DNA of 17,875 nucleotides. It comes from an uncultured Amaricoccus sp. (lineage in GTDB: Bacteria; Pseudomonadota; Alphaproteobacteria; Rhodobacterales; Rhodobacteraceae). A program made the position numbers and the translations under genes. Shown in pieces: positions 1-8,538 of this stretch. Under the pieces are notes generated by a model that saw nothing but the letters and a program-made list of their open reading frames with translations, searched no databases and was not told where the DNA came from. The stretch lies in the NCBI RefSeq assembly GCF_937891315.1, contig NZ_CALAGI010000070.1, positions 1 through 17,875 on the forward strand. The letters are read 5' to 3'. The stretch's first letter is position 1; every line of letters starts with the position of its first letter.

Positions 1-1077
1 CGGCGGGGCCGGCTCCACCGGCCCGGCGCGGCGGAAGGGGTCGGCGAAGAGCCCGAGTCGTGCCTTCAGTGTGAGGACGCGGGCGACGGCGGTGTCGATC
101 TCGGCCAGCGTCACCAACCCGCGGTCGAGCGCCACCGGCAGGCCGTCGCGATAGGCACGCGACATCATGTCGATATCGACCCCGGCCCGGAGGGCCAGCG
201 TCGCCGCCTCGGCGGTATCGGCGGCGACACCGTGCCGCGTCAGTTCGGCGATGGCGTTGTAGTCGCTGATCACCACGCCGTCGAAGCCCCAGTCGGTGCG
301 CAAGGTGTCGGTGAGCAGCGCCCGGTTCGCCGTCAGCGGCACACCCGCGAGGTCGGTGAAGGCGGGCATCAGCGCCAGAGCGCCGGCATCGATCGCCGCG
401 CGGAATGGCGGCAGGTAGATTTCCGCGAGGGCGCGCTCGGAGATATCGACCGCGGCGTAGTCGCGGCCGGCGGCGCTGGCGCCGTAGGCCGCGAAATGTT
501 TCGGCGTGGCGGCGAGGCCGGAGCCTTGGTATCCGCGCACCTTGGCGGTGGCGAAACGGTCGGCGACGCAAGGATCCTCACCCGGGCCTTCGGCGATCCG
601 GCCCCAGCGTGGATCGCGAGCGACGTCGAGCATCGGCGCGAAGGTGAGATCGACGCCGGCGGCGATGGCCTCCACCGCGGCGGCGCGGGCGGTCTCCTCC
701 CAGAGCGCGGGGTCGAAGGCGGCGGCCTCGGCCAGCGGGATCGGGAAGATGGTGCGAAAGCCATGCAGGATGTCGAGCGCGAAGAAGAGCGGAATGCCGA
801 GCCGGGTCTCCTCGACCGCGATCCTCTGCGCCGCGCGGATCGCCTCGCGGCCCCAAAGATTGAAGAGGCTGCCGACGCGGCCCGCGCGCAGTTCGCCCGA
901 GACGTCGCCGGCCACCGTCGGGCCGGTGACGGCATAGTCGGCCGACAGCATGGCAAGCTGGCCGAGCTTTTCCTCCAGCGTCATCTCGGCGACGAGCAAC
1001 GCGGTGTCGGCCGCGGGCGCGATCCGCGTCAGGCCGGCGCCGGCGGCGAGCAGGCCGAGGAAGGTCCGGCGCCGCAT
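1..1077 (-). CDS. Glycoside hydrolase family 3 beta-glucosidase (BglX-like), 3' end outside window
   Basis: This gene would hydrolyse terminal beta-linked glucose or xylose from oligosaccharides outside the cytoplasm. The 359 visible residues cover the signal peptide and the GH3 N-terminal TIM barrel. The N-terminus MRRRTFLGLLAAGAG carries a twin-arginine motif and a hydrophobic stretch, so Tat export is likely. GH3 landmarks are PRWGRIAEGPGEDP, PKHF (Lys193-His194) and GFDGVVISDYNAI, in which Asp272 is the expected nucleophile. The acid/base Glu and the C-terminal domains lie beyond position 1. The ATG at 1077 overlaps the TGA of the upstream GH43 remnant as ATGA, so the two were probably translationally coupled. 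Family assignment is firm; substrate (glucoside or xyloside) is inferred from the company of GH43. Confidence 0.93.
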   Translation of the reverse strand, partial: MRRRTFLGLLAAGAGLTRIAPAADTALLVAEMTLEEKLGQLAMLSADYAVTGPTVAGDVSGELRAGRVGSLFNLWGREAIRAAQRIAVEETRLGIPLFFALDILHGFRTIFPIPLAEAAAFDPALWEETARAAAVEAIAAGVDLTFAPMLDVARDPRWGRIAEGPGEDPCVADRFATAKVRGYQGSGLAATPKHFAAYGASAAGRDYAAVDISERALAEIYLPPFRAAIDAGALALMPAFTDLAGVPLTANRALLTDTLRTDWGFDGVVISDYNAIAELTRHGVAADTAEAATLALRAGVDIDMMSRAYRDGLPVALDRGLVTLAEIDTAVARVLTLKARLGLFADPFRRAGPVEPAPP

Positions 1078-1394
1078 CAGAGCGGGCGACAGGTGAAGCC
1101 GGTGAAATCGCCGTCAAAGCGATTCACGTCGGTGTAGATCAGCCAGAACCGGCCGTCGGCGTGGGAGAGGCACGGCGTCCAGACCCCGCGGTCGTCGGGC
1201 TCGCCGCGGAGGTCGAGTCGGGAGGCGCGGGTCAGCGGGCGGGTGACCGGGCGCCAGTTCACCAGATCGCGCGAATGGTGGATCTGAACCCCGGGATACC
1301 ATTCGAAGGTCGAGGTCGCGATGTCGTAGTCGCTTCCGACCCGGCAGATCGACGGGTCGGAATTGAAGCCCCTGAGGATCGGGTCGCGGATCAT
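1077..1394 (-). pseudogene. GH43 beta-xylosidase/arabinosidase, truncated N-terminal remnant (105 codons)
   Basis: The opening is typical of GH43 beta-xylosidases: NSDPSICRVGSDYDIATS, then STFEWYPGVQIHHSRDLVNW and DGRFWLIYTDVNRFDGDF. Asp13 matches the family's catalytic base. GH43 xylosidases of this type run to roughly 500 residues or more. Here the recognisable match stops near residue 95 and the frame ends after a short tail (TGFTCRPL), so the acid and pKa-modulating residues and most of the five-bladed propeller are missing. The product should be inactive. The stop overlaps the GH3 start as ATGA. The tail may be the original C-terminus brought in by an in-frame internal deletion, which is inference. 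A start at 1394 matches the family's usual beginning; the ribosome site upstream (GGTGG) is weak. Confidence 0.85.
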
Positions 1395-1565
1395 GTCATT
1401 CCACCGGCTTCGCCGAAGCTGGCTCCGGCCTCACAAGGAAAACGGGCTCTCGCGCCGGATTTCCCCGCCCGTCCTCGCGCCTCGACACGTCGGCGCGCGC
1501 CGGGCGCGCACGGCTTGCCAGCGTGGGATGGGATGCGTAGGGTCGCGGCGGCGGGGAGGCGCGCG

Positions 1566-1976
1566 ATGGTTCGGTTCTTGGCGTTGACTGTGGTGGAACT
1601 GGCGGCGAGCGCCATCGGGCTGATCGTGGCGGCCTGGCTGCTGTCCGGGGTGGTGCTCAGCGTCTCGGGCTTTTTCGTCGCGGTGGCGGTGTTCACGGCC
1701 GCGAAGATCATCCTGGGACCCTTCATCTTCAAGTTGTCCTTTCGCCATGCCCGGGCGCTGACCGGCGGCATAGCGCTGGTGACGACATTTGTCAGCCTGT
1801 TGGTGACGACCTGGCTGACCAGCGGACTCGCCATCACCGGAGCCACGACCTGGGTGATCGCGACGCTGGTGGTATGGCTGTTCTCGGTCATCGCAACCCT
1901 CGTCCTGCCGCTCGTCATCTTCAAGAAGGTGCTGGCCCGGCGCGACTCCGGCCCGATGCTGCCGCCGTCCCGTTAG
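1566..1976 (+). CDS. Small four-helix membrane protein, phage-holin-like (Phage_holin_4_2 type)
   Basis: The 136-residue protein is almost entirely hydrophobic, with about four membrane spans (roughly residues 5-25, 30-50, 66-84 and 94-118) and a short basic C-terminal tail. It has an internal near-repeat: SGVVLSVSGFFVAVAVFTAAKI and SGLAITGATTWVIATLVVWLF occupy equivalent places in the two halves. This layout is that of the 4-TM holin-like family found in many chromosomes outside prophages, where the role is unknown. The ATG at 1566 begins the first hydrophobic span; the longer upstream extension of the frame reads as low-complexity shadow. It is a lone plus-strand gene between minus-strand genes. 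Its TAG stop lies inside the end of the RIME-like repeat. There are no phage genes nearby, so a lysis role is not supported. Confidence 0.8.
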   Translation: MVRFLALTVVELAASAIGLIVAAWLLSGVVLSVSGFFVAVAVFTAAKIILGPFIFKLSFRHARALTGGIALVTTFVSLLVTTWLTSGLAITGATTWVIATLVVWLFSVIATLVLPLVIFKKVLARRDSGPMLPPSR

Positions 1977-2078
1977 AGCGGAAACCGACCCGGTTGCACC
2001 GGGTCGCCCGCTCCAGAGTCTTGAATTTGCGCGATGTCTTGACCACCGGACGATTCCGTCCGGTTGGACATTGCTCTA
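1974..2078. repeat. RIME-like intergenic palindromic element (~105 bp)
   Basis: The ends are inverted TAGAGC (1974-1979) and GCTCTA (2073-2078). Two palindromes lie inside. The first, 1976-2013, has inner arms CGACCCGG/CCGGGTCG around a 5-base loop and outer arms GAGCGG/CCGCTC. The second, 2034-2071, has inner arms ACCGGACG/CGTCCGGT around ATTC and outer arms ATGTC/GACAT. Size and the two-palindrome layout match the rhizobial intergenic mosaic elements known as RIME. It sits exactly between convergent genes and could serve as a bidirectional terminator, although no T-tract follows. Only one copy is in the window, so repetitiveness is inferred from resemblance. Confidence 0.7.
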
Positions 2079-2099
2079 GGTGCCCGGGACCGGCCGCCG

Positions 2100-3242
2100 T
2101 CACCGCTGAATGAGCAGGGCGCGGGCCTCGTCGGGGTCGAGGGGCGCCGGGCGCTCGCAGATGGTGATCATGTCGACGAACTCGCCGGTTTCGCCCGAAC
2201 GCAGGACCGCGCGCATCACATCGACACCATGCAGGGCGCGGTCGAGCGCGCAGCGGGCATCGCGGCCTTGCAGGATCGCCTGTGCCATGTCGGCGAGTCC
2301 GGCGGTCCGGTAGTTGGCGAAGTCGCCGTTCGGCCGATGATCGTTCGGGACACCGAACGGATGGTCCCAGGGGCTGGCCTCGGCGATCACGCCGTCGCGT
2401 CCGGCGATCTCGACCGTGCCGCCGAACCAGTTCGGATCGGGCACGAAGAGCGAGCCTTCGGTGCCGTAGAGCTCGATCGGGCCGTGGCGGTGCGCCCAGA
2501 CATCCCAACTGCTCGACAGCGTGATGGTGGCACCGGAATGGAACAGCAGGAGAGCGTGGATATTGGTCGGCGTCCTGACCGGGATCGCCTCGCCCTGGCG
2601 CGGGCCTTCGGTCAGGATGGCGCGGGTCGGCGTCGCCGAGGAGGTGAGGGCGGCGACGCGCTTCACCGGGCCGATGAGGTTGATGAGATCGGCGATATAG
2701 TAGGGGCCGAGATCGAACATCGGCCCGCCGCCCGGCAGGAAGAAGAAATCCGGGTTCGGATGCCAGTGCTCCATGCCGTGGCTCATCACGTGGGCGGTAC
2801 CGGAGGTGACGGTGCCGATCGCGCCCTCGTCGATCAACGCGCGGGCCCGCTGATGCGCGCCGCCGAGGAAGGTGTCGGGCGCGCAGCCGACGCGGCGGCC
2901 GACGCGCCCGGCAATCGCGCGGAGCTCCAGCCCCTGCTCGATGGTCAGCGCCAGCGGCTTTTCGGAATAGACATGCTTGCCGGCCTCGAGCCCGGCTTTC
3001 GTCACCGCGAAATGCGCGTCCGGCACGGTGAGGTTGATCACCATGTCGATGTCGGGATTGTCGAGCAGCGCGTCCGCGGTCTGCGGCTTCACCCCGAATT
3101 CGCGTGCGCGAGCCTTGGCCGCCGCCGGGTTCACGTCGGCGCAGGCGCGTACTTCCAGACCGCGGAAGAGCGGTGCGAGCTTGAAATAGGTGGCCGAGAT
3201 ATTGCCGCAGCCGATGATGCCGATGCCGAGCGCGCGGGTCAT
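2100..3242 (-). CDS. Gfo/Idh/MocA family NAD(P)-dependent oxidoreductase
   Basis: This is a 380-residue cytoplasmic dehydrogenase of the family that oxidises or reduces hydroxyls of sugars and cyclitols. The Rossmann start GIGIIGCGNIS is at residues 6-16, the acidic residue of the cofactor pocket follows at ACADVNP, and the family motif SEKPLAL contains Glu94-Lys95-Pro96. The C-terminal half has the usual GGGPMFDLGPYYI segment. The ATG at 3242 is chosen because it directly precedes the Rossmann strand and has GGAG nine bases upstream; an earlier in-frame ATG (3314) would add an unstructured 24 residues overlapping the upstream gene. It is last in the ABC operon, 22 bases after the TIM-barrel gene. 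It probably acts on the imported sugar together with that neighbour; the substrate is unknown. Confidence 0.92.
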   Translation of the reverse strand: MTRALGIGIIGCGNISATYFKLAPLFRGLEVRACADVNPAAAKARAREFGVKPQTADALLDNPDIDMVINLTVPDAHFAVTKAGLEAGKHVYSEKPLALTIEQGLELRAIAGRVGRRVGCAPDTFLGGAHQRARALIDEGAIGTVTSGTAHVMSHGMEHWHPNPDFFFLPGGGPMFDLGPYYIADLINLIGPVKRVAALTSSATPTRAILTEGPRQGEAIPVRTPTNIHALLLFHSGATITLSSSWDVWAHRHGPIELYGTEGSLFVPDPNWFGGTVEIAGRDGVIAEASPWDHPFGVPNDHRPNGDFANYRTAGLADMAQAILQGRDARCALDRALHGVDVMRAVLRSGETGEFVDMITICERPAPLDPDEARALLIQR

Positions 3243-3264
3243 GTTGGTCTCCGGGAAAGTCGTG

Positions 3265-4020
3265 TCAGAGGGTCTTGGCGCAGGCGATCGAGCGCTCGGC
3301 GAAGCGCGCGTCATCCTTGGGATTGTCGTGCTCCAGGACGAAATGCTTGACTGGCGTCTTGGTCAGCGCGGCCATCAGCCTCTTCCAGTCAACCGTGCCC
3401 TGGCCGAGATCGGCCCATCCGTCTTCGTCGGTGTTCTCGCCCGGCGCGGCGATGTCCTTCATGTGCACCGAGGTGATCCGGTCGCCGAGCGCGGCGATCC
3501 AGCGCAGCGGATCGCCGCCGCCCTTGACCACCCAGGCGATATCGGCCTCCCATTCGAGGTCGGGGCCGCCCTCGAAGATCGCGACCAGCGGAATGGTCCC
3601 GTCGGCGAGCGGCTGGAGCTCGAAATCGTGGTTGTGCCAGCCGAAGCCGAGGCCGGCGTCGCGATAGGGCTGGCCGGCCGCGGCGAGGCGCTGGCCGAGT
3701 TCGGCATAGCCCGCGCCGGTGGTCGGGCGCTGGTCCGGCGGGAGATAGGGGCAGTAGATGGTCTCGACGCCGAGCGCCTCGGCGATCGCGAGCACACCGG
3801 GTATGTCCTGCTCCAGCATGTCGATGGAGAAATGACCGGTCGGCATGGTGAGGTTGGTCGATCCGAGATTGGCCTTCAGTTCCCGGATCTTGTCGGCGTC
3901 GGCATAGAGCGCGCCATAGCCTTCGACGGACTTGTAGCCCGCGCGCGACAGCATCGCCAGCGTGTCGGAGAGCGGCGGGAAGTTGCGCGAGCTGTAGAGC
4001 TGGTAGGAAAAGTCGGGCAT
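3265..4020 (-). CDS. Sugar phosphate isomerase/epimerase family TIM-barrel protein (AP endonuclease 2 superfamily)
   Basis: The 251-residue length and motifs fit the xylose-isomerase-like TIM barrel. Likely metal-binding and catalytic segments are GFGWHNHDFEL, DLEWEADIAWV, VHMKDIAAPG and FVLEHDNPKDD, spread along the barrel strands as in family members that bind one divalent metal. Members act as isomerases, epimerases, dehydratases or 3-keto-sugar-processing enzymes, so the family does not fix the reaction. The ATG at 4020 has GGAGAC upstream. It lies between the ATPase gene (43 bases before) and the Gfo/Idh gene (22 bases after), a pairing seen often in sugar and inositol catabolism. Cytoplasmic; no signal peptide. 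Confidence 0.9.
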   Translation of the reverse strand: MPDFSYQLYSSRNFPPLSDTLAMLSRAGYKSVEGYGALYADADKIRELKANLGSTNLTMPTGHFSIDMLEQDIPGVLAIAEALGVETIYCPYLPPDQRPTTGAGYAELGQRLAAAGQPYRDAGLGFGWHNHDFELQPLADGTIPLVAIFEGGPDLEWEADIAWVVKGGGDPLRWIAALGDRITSVHMKDIAAPGENTDEDGWADLGQGTVDWKRLMAALTKTPVKHFVLEHDNPKDDARFAERSIACAKTL

Positions 4021-4063
4021 CGCGGGGGTCTCCGGTGTCAGGCGGTGAGAGGTCGAGCATGGG

Positions 4064-5152
<1,089 letters not shown>

Positions 5153-5154
5153 TG

Positions 5155-6078
5155 TCACCCCTTTACGGCGCCGGCCGCGATACCGCGCACGAAGAACCTG
5201 CCTGAGACGAAGTAGATGAAGAGCGGCACCAGGCCGGTGATGATGGTCGCGGCCATGTTGACGTTGTATTCCTTCACGCCCTGCACCGAGTTGACGATGT
5301 TGTTGAGTTGAACCGTCATCGGATAGGTGCCCGGCTTGGTGTAGACGACGCCGAACAGGAAGTCGTTCCAGATGCCGGTGACTTGCAGGATGATCGCGAC
5401 GACGAAGATCGGCAGCGCCATCGGCAGCATGATCTTGAAATAGATCCCCCAGAAGCCGGCGCCGTCGACGCGCGCCGCCTTGAACAACTCCTCCGGGACT
5501 GAGCTGAAGTAGTTGCGGAAAAGCAGCGTTAGGATCGGCATTCCGAAGATGGTATGGACGATGACGAGGCCGGTCAGCGAGCCGTAGAGACCGATCTCGC
5601 GCAGCATGATGACGAGCGGGTACAGCATCACCTGATAGGGGATGAAGGCGCCGAAGATCAGGATGGCGAAGAACGTGTTCGCGCCCCTGAAGCGCCAGTT
5701 GGCCAGCGCATAGCCGTTCACGCTGGCGATGGCGATCGACAGCACGACCGAAGGCACGGTGATGCGCACGGAGTTCCAGAAGCCGCGGCTGAGCCCGTCG
5801 CAATTGAGGCCGGTGCAGGCCTCGGCCCAGGCTTTCACCCACGGCTGAAAGGTGATCTCCATCGGCGGTGAGAAGATGTTGCCGAGACGGATCTCCGGCA
5901 TGCCCTTTAGCGAAGTCACCACCATCACATAGAGCGGCAGCAGGTAGTAGAGCGCCACCACGACCAGCGTGCCGTAGAGCATGATGTTGCGCCGGGACAG
6001 GGCGGGCTTCGGGCGGGCGCCGCGCGGCCCGACGTGCGTGGCGGCGGGGGGCGTGGCGGAGAGGATTGGGTCAGCCAC
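5155..6078 (-). CDS. Carbohydrate ABC transporter permease, MalG/UgpE type
   Basis: This 307-residue inner-membrane permease has about six spans. The EAA loop that docks onto the ATPase is EELFKAARVDGAGFWGIYFK followed by IMLPMALP. A long periplasmic segment between the first two spans contains CTGLNCDG, a possible disulfide pair. The GTG start at 6078 overlaps the preceding permease's stop by eight bases and has a G-rich site (GGGGG) upstream, so coupled translation is likely. The 5' part adds a Pro/Arg-rich cytoplasmic tail before the first span (MLYGTLVVVALYYLLPL). Confidence 0.95.
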   Translation of the reverse strand: MADPILSATPPAATHVGPRGARPKPALSRRNIMLYGTLVVVALYYLLPLYVMVVTSLKGMPEIRLGNIFSPPMEITFQPWVKAWAEACTGLNCDGLSRGFWNSVRITVPSVVLSIAIASVNGYALANWRFRGANTFFAILIFGAFIPYQVMLYPLVIMLREIGLYGSLTGLVIVHTIFGMPILTLLFRNYFSSVPEELFKAARVDGAGFWGIYFKIMLPMALPIFVVAIILQVTGIWNDFLFGVVYTKPGTYPMTVQLNNIVNSVQGVKEYNVNMAATIITGLVPLFIYFVSGRFFVRGIAAGAVKG

Positions 6079-6961
6079 GACGCTTGCCCCCGAATTCGAG
6101 AAAGGCCCAGGGGATGATGATGATCGCCACGGTGACGAGCATCATCGTCGAGGCGGCGAAACCCTGGCCGAGGTTCTGAGCGCGGAACATGAATTCGTAG
6201 ACGTATTTCGCCGGCACCTCGGAGGCGTTGCCGGGACCGCCGCCGGTCATGGCGACGACGAGGTCGTAGAGCTTGACGATACCCGACATCACGATGACGA
6301 GCGTGGTGATGAAGACCGGGCGCATCATCGGGATGACGACGAAGAGGTAGGTCTTCCAGGTCGGGATGCCGTCGACGCGCGTCGCCTTCCAGATGTCCTC
6401 GTCTATGCCGCGCAGGCCCGCGAGCATCAGGCACATGATGAGGCCCGTGCCTTGCCAGAGACCGGCGATGACGATGCCGAACATTACCAGATTGGCGTTG
6501 TAGAGCGGGTCGAAGGTGAAGCCGGTCCAGCCAAGTCCGCGGAGGACGTTCTGGATGCCGAAATCGGGGTTCAGGACCCACTGCCAGACGAGGCCGGTGA
6601 CGATGAAGGAAAGGGCGAAGGGATAGAGGAAGATCGAGCGGAAGGTATTCTCGAACCGGATCTTCTGGTCAAGCAGCGCGGCGAGGACGAAACCGACGAC
6701 GAAGGAAAAGACGAGGGTCAGGACCGCGTAGAAGGCGAGGTTCTCGATCGAGACGATCCAGCGCGGGGTCGACCAGAGACGGCGATACTGGTCCAGTCCG
6801 ACGAATTCGAGGCGGGGTAGCAGCTTGGAGTTGGTGAAGGAGTAGAGGACGGTCCAGAGCGTGCCGCCGAGGAAGACGCAGACCGAAGTCACCACCATCG
6901 GGATCGAGGCGATCTTCGCGCTCAAATTCCTGAAAACCCGGATCGGCCGCTGTCGCGGCAT
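6071..6961 (-). CDS. Carbohydrate ABC transporter permease, MalF/UgpA type
   Basis: This is the 296-residue partner permease of the importer. It has six predicted spans and the EAA loop DEDIWKATRVDGIPTWKTYL followed by FVVIPMMRP. The length is that of the short MalF-like group without the large periplasmic insertion of enterobacterial MalF. It follows the binding-protein gene after 62 bases and overlaps the next permease by eight bases. The sequence resembles CUT1 permeases found with glucose/mannose-type binding proteins, consistent with the upstream gene. Confidence 0.95.
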   Translation of the reverse strand: MPRQRPIRVFRNLSAKIASIPMVVTSVCVFLGGTLWTVLYSFTNSKLLPRLEFVGLDQYRRLWSTPRWIVSIENLAFYAVLTLVFSFVVGFVLAALLDQKIRFENTFRSIFLYPFALSFIVTGLVWQWVLNPDFGIQNVLRGLGWTGFTFDPLYNANLVMFGIVIAGLWQGTGLIMCLMLAGLRGIDEDIWKATRVDGIPTWKTYLFVVIPMMRPVFITTLVIVMSGIVKLYDLVVAMTGGGPGNASEVPAKYVYEFMFRAQNLGQGFAASTMMLVTVAIIIIPWAFLEFGGKRRG

Positions 6962-7023
6962 CGCGTCACCCCCAAATTTCGTCGGAGAAGGACCGTCCCC
7001 GCGGCGGGGCCGGCCGGTTCGGG

Positions 7024-8256
7024 TCAGTCGGCGCTCTCGATCAGCGCCGCGAAGCGCGTCTGCGCGTCGGCCGGCGTCATGGTGCTGGAGAAGAACTCGC
7101 TCATGAGGTCGTTGATCTGGGTGGTAGTGTCGGGGCTGATGAGTTCGTCGGTGCTTTTCAGCACATTGCCGGCCTTGAGGATCTCAAGCCCCTTCTTCAT
7201 GCAGTCGTTGGCCGCCGACAGGTCGATGTCGCCGCGGACCGGCAGCGAGCCTTTCTTCAGGTTGAAGGCGACCTGGGTTTCCGGCGAGAGCATGACCTCG
7301 GCCAGCACTTCCTGCGCCTTGGACTTCTCCGGGTCTTCGAGCTTGGGGAAATAGAAGGCGTCGCCGCCGGTGGTGATGAACTGGGCCTCGCCGAGGCCCG
7401 GCAGGCAGGCATAGTCGGTGCCGGCGGTCTTGCCGGCGACCTGGAACTCGCCCTGCGCCCAGTCGCCCATGATCTGGCCGCCGGCCTTGCCCGAGATCAC
7501 CATGGCGGTGGCCTCGTTCCAGTTCTGCACGTTCGAGCCCTTGGAGATGGCGCGGGCGTCGCCGAGGGCGGCGAAGATCTTCGCCACGTCGGCGCCGCCG
7601 GCGATTTCGGCGTCCTTCTGGTCGTAGACGGCGAGATAGAGATCCTTGCCGCCGAGGCCGAGCAGCAGCTGGTTGAAGACGCCTGACATCTGCCACGACT
7701 GCTGGCCCACGGCGAGTGCCACCTTGCCCGCCTTCTCCAGCGCCGGCGCGGCGGTGACGAACTCGGTCCAGTTCGACGGGACCGGAACGCCGGCGTCGGC
7801 GAAGGCCTGGTTGGAGAGCCAGAGCCACTGCCACGAGTGGATATTGACCGGGATGCAGTAGATATGCCCGTCGAGCGTGCAGGAATCGAGTAGGGACGGC
7901 GGGTTGACAACGTCCCGCCAGTGTTCGGCCTCGGCCACCGAGTCGAGGTCGCGCATCAGGCCCGAGGCGACCAGTTCCTCGGCCTGGCGGCCATGGTTGA
8001 ACTGGGTGGCGCCCATCGGGTCGCCACCGGTGATGCGGCTGACCATGATCGGCCGCGCGGTGTCGCCCGCGCCGGCGATGGCGCCGTCCACCCACTTGTT
8101 GCCGGTGGCGTCGAAAGCCTTGGCGAATTCGGCGACCGCCGCCGCCTCTCCTCCCGAAGTCCACCAGTGGGTGACTTCGAGGTCGGTCGCCTGGGCCGCG
8201 CCGAACGGCAATGCGACGGTTGCCGCCAGGGCGGCGGCCGAGGTCCGGATTCTCAT
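7024..8256 (-). CDS. Sugar ABC transporter substrate-binding protein (CUT1, glucose/mannose-type)
   Basis: This periplasmic protein captures the sugar for the importer. The ATG at 8256 gives a Sec signal peptide with cleavage after AAQA (residue 23) and is preceded by GGGGGGAA; an upstream in-frame start would put 22 extra residues ahead of that signal. There is no lipobox. The mature start LEVTHWWTSGGEAAAV resembles Gram-negative glucose/mannose-type binding proteins, as do NIHSWQWLWLSNQAF and GGQIMGDWAQGEF. Length is 410 residues before cleavage. It has four cysteines in the mature chain, which could form two disulfides in the periplasm. It is the first gene of the operon, downstream of a promoter overlapped by a palindrome, so it is probably induced when the LacI-type regulator binds its ligand. 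Confidence 0.95.
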   Translation of the reverse strand: MRIRTSAAALAATVALPFGAAQATDLEVTHWWTSGGEAAAVAEFAKAFDATGNKWVDGAIAGAGDTARPIMVSRITGGDPMGATQFNHGRQAEELVASGLMRDLDSVAEAEHWRDVVNPPSLLDSCTLDGHIYCIPVNIHSWQWLWLSNQAFADAGVPVPSNWTEFVTAAPALEKAGKVALAVGQQSWQMSGVFNQLLLGLGGKDLYLAVYDQKDAEIAGGADVAKIFAALGDARAISKGSNVQNWNEATAMVISGKAGGQIMGDWAQGEFQVAGKTAGTDYACLPGLGEAQFITTGGDAFYFPKLEDPEKSKAQEVLAEVMLSPETQVAFNLKKGSLPVRGDIDLSAANDCMKKGLEILKAGNVLKSTDELISPDTTTQINDLMSEFFSSTMTPADAQTRFAALIESAD

Positions 8257-8274
8257 GAAGATTCCCCCCATTTT

Positions 8275-8290
8275 TCTATATCGTTGTAGA
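8275..8290. promoter_or_regulatory. Candidate LacI-family operator for the ABC operon
   Basis: TCTATATCGTTGTAGA is a CG-centred imperfect palindrome (6 of 8 pairs match). It matches the palindrome in the regulator's own promoter at 11 of 16 positions, and lies 18 bases upstream of the binding-protein ATG. CG-centred palindromes are typical LacI-family sites. It falls just downstream of the proposed -10, where a bound repressor would block initiation. Confidence 0.6.
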
Positions 8291-8293
8291 TTG

Positions 8294-8322
8294 ATGGTAG
8301 CTGTGGCAACCGAGAAAGGCAA
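8294..8322 (-). promoter_or_regulatory. Candidate sigma-70 promoter of the ABC operon
   Basis: On the minus strand TTGCCT (8317-8322) and TACCAT (8294-8299) are separated by 17 bases; each matches the consensus at 4 of 6 positions. Transcription would begin around 8287, inside the downstream palindrome. Confidence 0.45.
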
Positions 8323-8487
8323 CGAGCGAATCCTGTGCCGCCAGTCGCATCCCGCGTCGCGGGTTTCCAGGCGAGCAATTAGTTATATATATTGATAATT
8401 AACAAGGAAGAACACCGCCTGCATTCGGGGCCGCCGCCCAGCTCGACTCGCTCCGGCCTGCCCGCGGTCGGCGGAATCGCGCGGAAC

Positions 8488-8516
8488 TTGAAAACACTGT
8501 AACGTTGCAGTAAATT
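8488..8516 (+). promoter_or_regulatory. Candidate sigma-70 promoter of the LacI-family regulator
   Basis: TTGAAA (8488-8493) and TAAATT (8511-8516) are spaced by 17 bases, matching the consensus at 5 of 6 and 4 of 6. The spacer is almost entirely filled by the palindrome at 8496-8511. Transcription would start near 8523, upstream of the ATG at 8539. Confidence 0.55.
8496..8511. promoter_or_regulatory. Candidate LacI-family operator for autoregulation
   Basis: ACTGTAACGTTGCAGT is a 16-base palindrome with 7 of 8 pairs matching and a CG centre, as in many LacI/GalR-family operators. It lies between the -35 and -10 of the regulator's promoter, a classic repression position. A related copy is at 8275-8290 in front of the transporter. 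Confidence 0.65.
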
Positions 8517-8538
8517 CGCGCAAGAAGAGCCAGGACAG

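Noticed and set aside
1566..1976. Holin-like protein as evidence of a prophage
   Set aside because: No other phage genes, attachment sites or integrase are near; this family is common in ordinary chromosomes.
5155..5842. Upstream extension of the ATPase frame into the permease gene, which could look like a fused protein
   Set aside because: The extra 230 residues are a shadow of the permease gene in another frame; the ATPase has a good ribosome site at 5152.
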